DNA from: Oceaniglobus trochenteri | GTDB lineage: Bacteria > Pseudomonadota > Alphaproteobacteria > Rhodobacterales > Rhodobacteraceae | DNA length: 64,000 bases | Direction of reading: 5' to 3' | NCBI RefSeq assembly: GCF_020529025.1 | Contig: NZ_JACNMM010000010.1 | Location: 62,001-126,000 of the forward strand | Shown here: positions 60,352 to 64,000 of the stretch, one piece after another | Layout of the letters: each line of letters begins with the position of its first letter | How positions within the stretch are numbered: the stretch's first letter is position 1 | Made by a program: the position numbers and the translations under genes | Notes under the pieces: model-generated | What the model saw: only the letters and a program-made list of their open reading frames with translations | Databases searched by the model: none | What the model was told of the DNA's origin: nothing

Positions 60352-61637
60352 CTAGCTGCGGCGCCGGGCCAGCCAGGCGGCAAGGCGCGTCGTCAGATCG
60401 GCGGCGATCTCCTTGTCGTCGATCTCTTCCAGGGCCTCGGCCAGGAAGGACAGAACCATGAGATCCTGCGCCTCGGCCAGCGGAACGCCGCGCGAGCGCA
60501 GATAGAACAGCGCGGTTTCGTCGATCGCGCCGGTAGTGGACCCGTGCGAACAGGCCACGTCGTCGGCATAGATCTCAAGCTCGGGCTTGGCCAGGAACTG
60601 GCTGTCGTCATCCAGCAGCAACGCCTGGGAAATCTGGTAGCCGTCGGTCTTCTGGGCGTCGGCCTTGACCAGGATCTTGCCCTGGAACACGCCCGTCGCA
60701 CCGTTGCGCAGCACCTTCTTGAACACCTGGCGGCTTTCGCAGTTCAGCGCGTCGTGGGTGATGAACACGGTGTCGTCGTGGTGGAAATCACCATCGCCCA
60801 CCGCCGCGCCGGCCACATGGGCCTGGGCGTCGTCGCCGGTCAGCTCGATCACGCATTCGTTGCGCGTCATCACTCCGTTCACCGTCAGCGTGAAGGATTT
60901 GAACACGCTTTCGGTGCCCAGCCGGGCAAAGGCATGGGTGGCGGCGCGGCGTTCATGGTCGCGCCCCTGAATGCGAATGTGGTGGAAGGCGGCGTTGTCG
61001 GCAACCTCAACCTCCATCACGGTGTTGAAGCGCGCGGCACCGGGGCCGTTCTCGAGCAGGGTCAGCGCGGCGCCTTCCTCGATGCGCACAACGTGGTGCA
61101 GCATCGCATCCGCCGTTTCGTCGCGGTGCTGATAGATCAGCGAAACCGGCCGGTCCGCCTTGCCGGTGGCGCGGATCAGAACGCCATCGGAGGCATAGGC
61201 GGTGTTCAGCGTGGCCAGGGGGCGGGCAACCGGGGTCTGCCCTGCGGTTTCCAGGCTGCCGTACAGCCCGCGCGCCCAGTGGATATCGCTTTGCGCGGCG
61301 GTTTCCAGACGCTCGATCTCGATGCCTGCAAGCTCCAGGTCGTCCGAGGCTTCGGCGTCGAAAACACCATCCACGAAGACAATCTTTAGCTGCGCCTGTC
61401 CGTCGAACAGCGGCGCCTCTTCGGCATCGAAGATCGCGGCCTTCTCGGCCTCGGGCGAGGTCAGGCTCTCGGGGCGGGTATAGCGCCAGTATTCATCCCG
61501 GCGATGCGGCAGGCCCGTGGCGCGCAGGCGCGCCAGCGCATCCTTGCGCGCGGGCTCCGACCACCCTGCCACCTCGGGCAGGGCCAGCGCGGCAATCCGC
61601 GCCTCGGTCAGATCGGTTTTCTGTTGCGGCAGTGCCA

Positions 61638-61638
<1 letters not shown>
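60352..61638 (-). CDS. sufD: Fe-S cluster assembly protein SufD
   Basis: A 428-aa SufBD-fold protein (beta-helix core flanked by helical ends). HVVRIEEGAALTLLENGPGA, RNECVIELTGDDAQAHVAGA, CSHGSTTGAIDETALFYLRS and the final FLAEALEEIDDKEIAADL are diagnostic. It partners SufB and SufC in the SufBC2D scaffold in the cytoplasm. Its start shares its last base with the sufC stop, showing tight coupling. Confidence 0.93.
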
Positions 61639-62393
<755 letters not shown>

Positions 62394-62411
62394 GATCTTT
62401 TCCTTGTCCTT

Positions 62412-63302
62412 TCAGACGCCCGCAGGCGCCGGTGATTTTGCCTGATCGGGCAGCATCGCGGCATATCGTGCCGCCGCCGCCCCATCGGCCTGTTCGCGTT
62501 CAACCAGATGTTCGACACAGCGCAGGGCAATGTCGAAACTTTCAAAAACCGTGTCGGCCAGGATGGCCATGTGTTTCAGCGTTTCATCGCCGATCGCCTC
62601 GGGCCGGCGCAGCGACCGCAGGAACACCGCGTCGCCATCCAGAAGCTGGTTGGCGTGGCCCTGCTTGTTCAGGCCCGTGTTCAGCCCCCCACGCAACGAG
62701 AAGCTTTTGAGGAACAGGAACTTGTGCAGGTCCAGCCCGCTTTCGCGCAGCCGCGCCATCTGCGAATCCAGCAGCGGCTGATCCTCGTAAAGCGGCACGA
62801 AGGCCACCTCGGTTATCACGGCCGCCACCGTGGAAAGCCGCGCGCGCGCACCGTCGTAGACCTGCAATTCGCCCCCCTGCACGTCGATCTTCAACAGATC
62901 GAAGGGAGGAATCTCGTCCAGATCGTCCAGCCGCACGGTATCGACCGGAACTTCACGCTCAACCGTCGTGGGCCCGTTCAGCCGCTGGAAAAACGCGGTG
63001 GTCCGGGCATCGGGGCGCAGCAGCGACGACAGCGAGATCGACCGGCAGACATGGAATGTGCCACGCGTGCCATCGCCCACCGCAACGGGCAGATAGGTTT
63101 CATGGGGCCCGGGTTTCAGGCGGGCAAAGGCGCGTTCCTCGGGCTCGAACCCCCAAACATCGCAGGCGCCCATGGCCAGAAGGTTGCCATAGGGGTTCTC
63201 GTTGATCGGGTTGGCGCCGACCTCGACAATACGCGTGCGCCGTGCGGGCGCCAGCAGGTCGATCAGCGCGCGCGCCCGGTCTTGATCGAAATACCGTCCC
63301 AT
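62412..63302 (-). CDS. FkbM-family methyltransferase
   Basis: A 296-aa SAM-dependent methyltransferase. EVGANPINENPYGNLLAMGA is a variant motif I, VWGFEPEERAFARL motif II, and IPPFDLLKIDVQGGELQVYD the FkbM signature. It probably O-methylates a glycan or other small molecule. It is inserted between sufC (18 bp away) and small membrane protein genes, so it may be transcribed with suf. No link with Fe-S metabolism is evident. Confidence 0.8.
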   Translation of the reverse strand: MGRYFDQDRARALIDLLAPARRTRIVEVGANPINENPYGNLLAMGACDVWGFEPEERAFARLKPGPHETYLPVAVGDGTRGTFHVCRSISLSSLLRPDARTTAFFQRLNGPTTVEREVPVDTVRLDDLDEIPPFDLLKIDVQGGELQVYDGARARLSTVAAVITEVAFVPLYEDQPLLDSQMARLRESGLDLHKFLFLKSFSLRGGLNTGLNKQGHANQLLDGDAVFLRSLRRPEAIGDETLKHMAILADTVFESFDIALRCVEHLVEREQADGAAAARYAAMLPDQAKSPAPAGV

Positions 63303-63357
63303 GATCACCCTGCCCTCCGCGACCAAGGCGGATTGTCCAAAACCCGTTGCATCAAGT

Positions 63358-63573
63358 CTAGCCCCGGCGCCGCGCAAGGCCCGACAGAACCCACCGCCCC
63401 GCCAGCGTTCCACACAGCCCGCTGACAAAGCCGGCGACAACGATCTGCCACAGCGCGCCGTTCAGCCACCAGCCGGAACTCACCAGCATCAGCATGAAGG
63501 TGACCACAGCCACCACCAGCCAATAGAGCCAGCCCTTGCCCTTGGGCTCCTTGATGCGGTCAAGTCCGCTCAT
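63358..63573 (-). CDS. Small membrane protein
   Basis: A 71-aa protein: a charged N-terminus (MSGLDRIKEPKGKGW) and two hydrophobic segments (LYWLVVAVVTFMLMLVSSGW, IVVAGFVSGLCGTLAGRWVL), ending in basic residues. It overlaps the next small gene by 14 bp. Unknown function. Confidence 0.6.
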   Translation of the reverse strand: MSGLDRIKEPKGKGWLYWLVVAVVTFMLMLVSSGWWLNGALWQIVVAGFVSGLCGTLAGRWVLSGLARRRG

Positions 63574-63844
63574 GCCGATGCCTTTCCGTGGTCTGGATGT
63601 CCTGGCCCGTCAGCCGGAACGCGAAAAACAGGTACAGCGCCTTCAGCATCGCGAAGACCACCGCACAAAGCAGAAGAACCGCCGTTGTCTCCAGCCCGCT
63701 GTGGGCCTTGGGCCAAAGCGCCAGCCCGATATACAGCGGAGCGGCAAAGGCCATGGGCAAAAGCGCGCCCACCGCCATCTGCGTCAGCATGCTGGCGGGA
63801 AAGACGGCCCGCCAGCTCCATTTTCCGCGAAGCCCGAACCGCAT
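63560..63844 (-). CDS. Small membrane protein
   Basis: A 94-aa protein with two or three hydrophobic segments (MLTQMAVGALLPMAFAAPLY, TAVLLLCAVVFAMLKALYLF) and a histidine-rich charged tail (ERHRHERT). It begins 2 bp after the sufB stop, suggesting translation from the suf transcript. Unknown function. Confidence 0.6.
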   Translation of the reverse strand: MRFGLRGKWSWRAVFPASMLTQMAVGALLPMAFAAPLYIGLALWPKAHSGLETTAVLLLCAVVFAMLKALYLFFAFRLTGQDIQTTERHRHERT

Positions 63845-63845
63845 G

Positions 63846-64000
63846 TCAGCCGACCGACCCTTCCAGTGAGATCGCCACAAGCTGTTGCGCTTCCATGGCA
63901 AATTCCATCGGCAGGGCCTGAAGAACCTCCTTGCAGAAGCCGTTTACCACCAGTGCCACCGCCTCTTCCTCGTCCATGCCGCGCGAACGGCAATAGAACA
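63846..64000 (-). CDS. sufB: Fe-S cluster assembly protein SufB (C-terminus only)
   Basis: Only the last 50 residues are in the window. CYCRSRGMDEEEAVALVVNG and FCKEVLQALPMEFAMEAQQL, ending ISLEGSVG, are the SufB C-terminus. sufB is the first suf gene visible, transcribed toward sufC, sufD and sufS. The rest is beyond the right edge. Confidence 0.93.
   Translation of the reverse strand, partial: FYCRSRGMDEEEAVALVVNGFCKEVLQALPMEFAMEAQQLVAISLEGSVG

Overview
The window reads as a chromosome segment of a GC-rich alphaproteobacterium, most likely a member of the Rhodobacteraceae (Roseobacter/Paracoccus-like). The grounds are the IalB-family secreted protein, the DUF853, DUF502 and DUF882 proteins, the suf cluster with YIP1-family genes, a non-pyrrolysine MttB homologue and a MetA-type homoserine acyltransferase. 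This is judged from protein families, not from an alignment.

Layout. (1) 1-32.4 kb is ordinary core chromosome: rpsB (its 3' end lies outside the window), psuK-psuG for pseudouridine breakdown, a DUF502 membrane protein, a patatin and a 3-hydroxybutyrate dehydrogenase, a YejA-like peptide-binding protein, FrnE-like and Bcr/CflA-like genes, a 3-hydroxyisobutyrate dehydrogenase-like gene, a penicillin-acylase-like amidase, a DUF853 ATPase, ialB, an envelope cluster (L,D-transpeptidase, lpxD-like, acp, fabF-like), a DUF882 peptidase-like gene, an mttB-like gene, guaA, two EamA transporters, a FadL-type porin, metA, a lipoprotein hydrolase, ppk2 and a TetR regulator. (2) 32.52-57.81 kb is a 25.3-kb genomic island inserted in the anticodon loop of a tRNA-Arg(CCG) gene. 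The 3' half of that tRNA lies at 32488-32532 and the 5' half at 57798-57839. A complete tRNA-Arg(CCG) of different sequence sits inside the right end of the island. (3) 57.9-64 kb is core chromosome again, with the suf Fe-S assembly cluster (sufS, two YIP1 genes, sufD, sufC, an FkbM methyltransferase, two small membrane proteins and the sufB 3' end).

The island is a defence island with much gene debris. From left to right it holds: an integrase stump; an XRE/ImmA regulator pair divergent from a type II-short CBASS operon (CD-NTase, E2-like protein, patatin phospholipase); a cysteine-rich unknown; a small protein paired with a Rad50/SMC-like ATPase; a junkyard of gene fragments with remnants of a trb conjugation locus, bounded by inverted repeats; an HNH endonuclease; a three-gene HEPN-like cassette cut at its 3' end by an ArdC fragment; and a six-gene operon of a C5 methyltransferase, an Eco29kI-like GIY-YIG nuclease, a MORC/MutL-like GHKL ATPase, a nuclease-helicase fusion, an unknown protein and a PIN-like protein.

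The strongest leads are the split tRNA with an island-borne replacement, the six-gene methyltransferase/GHKL/helicase/PIN operon, the overlapping divergent promoters with repeated operator-like words in front of CBASS, a dispersed ~147-bp repeat with a covarying hairpin, and a small-RNA gene at 5.8 kb with promoter, hairpin and terminator. All functions are inferred by reading the sequence; no database search was run.
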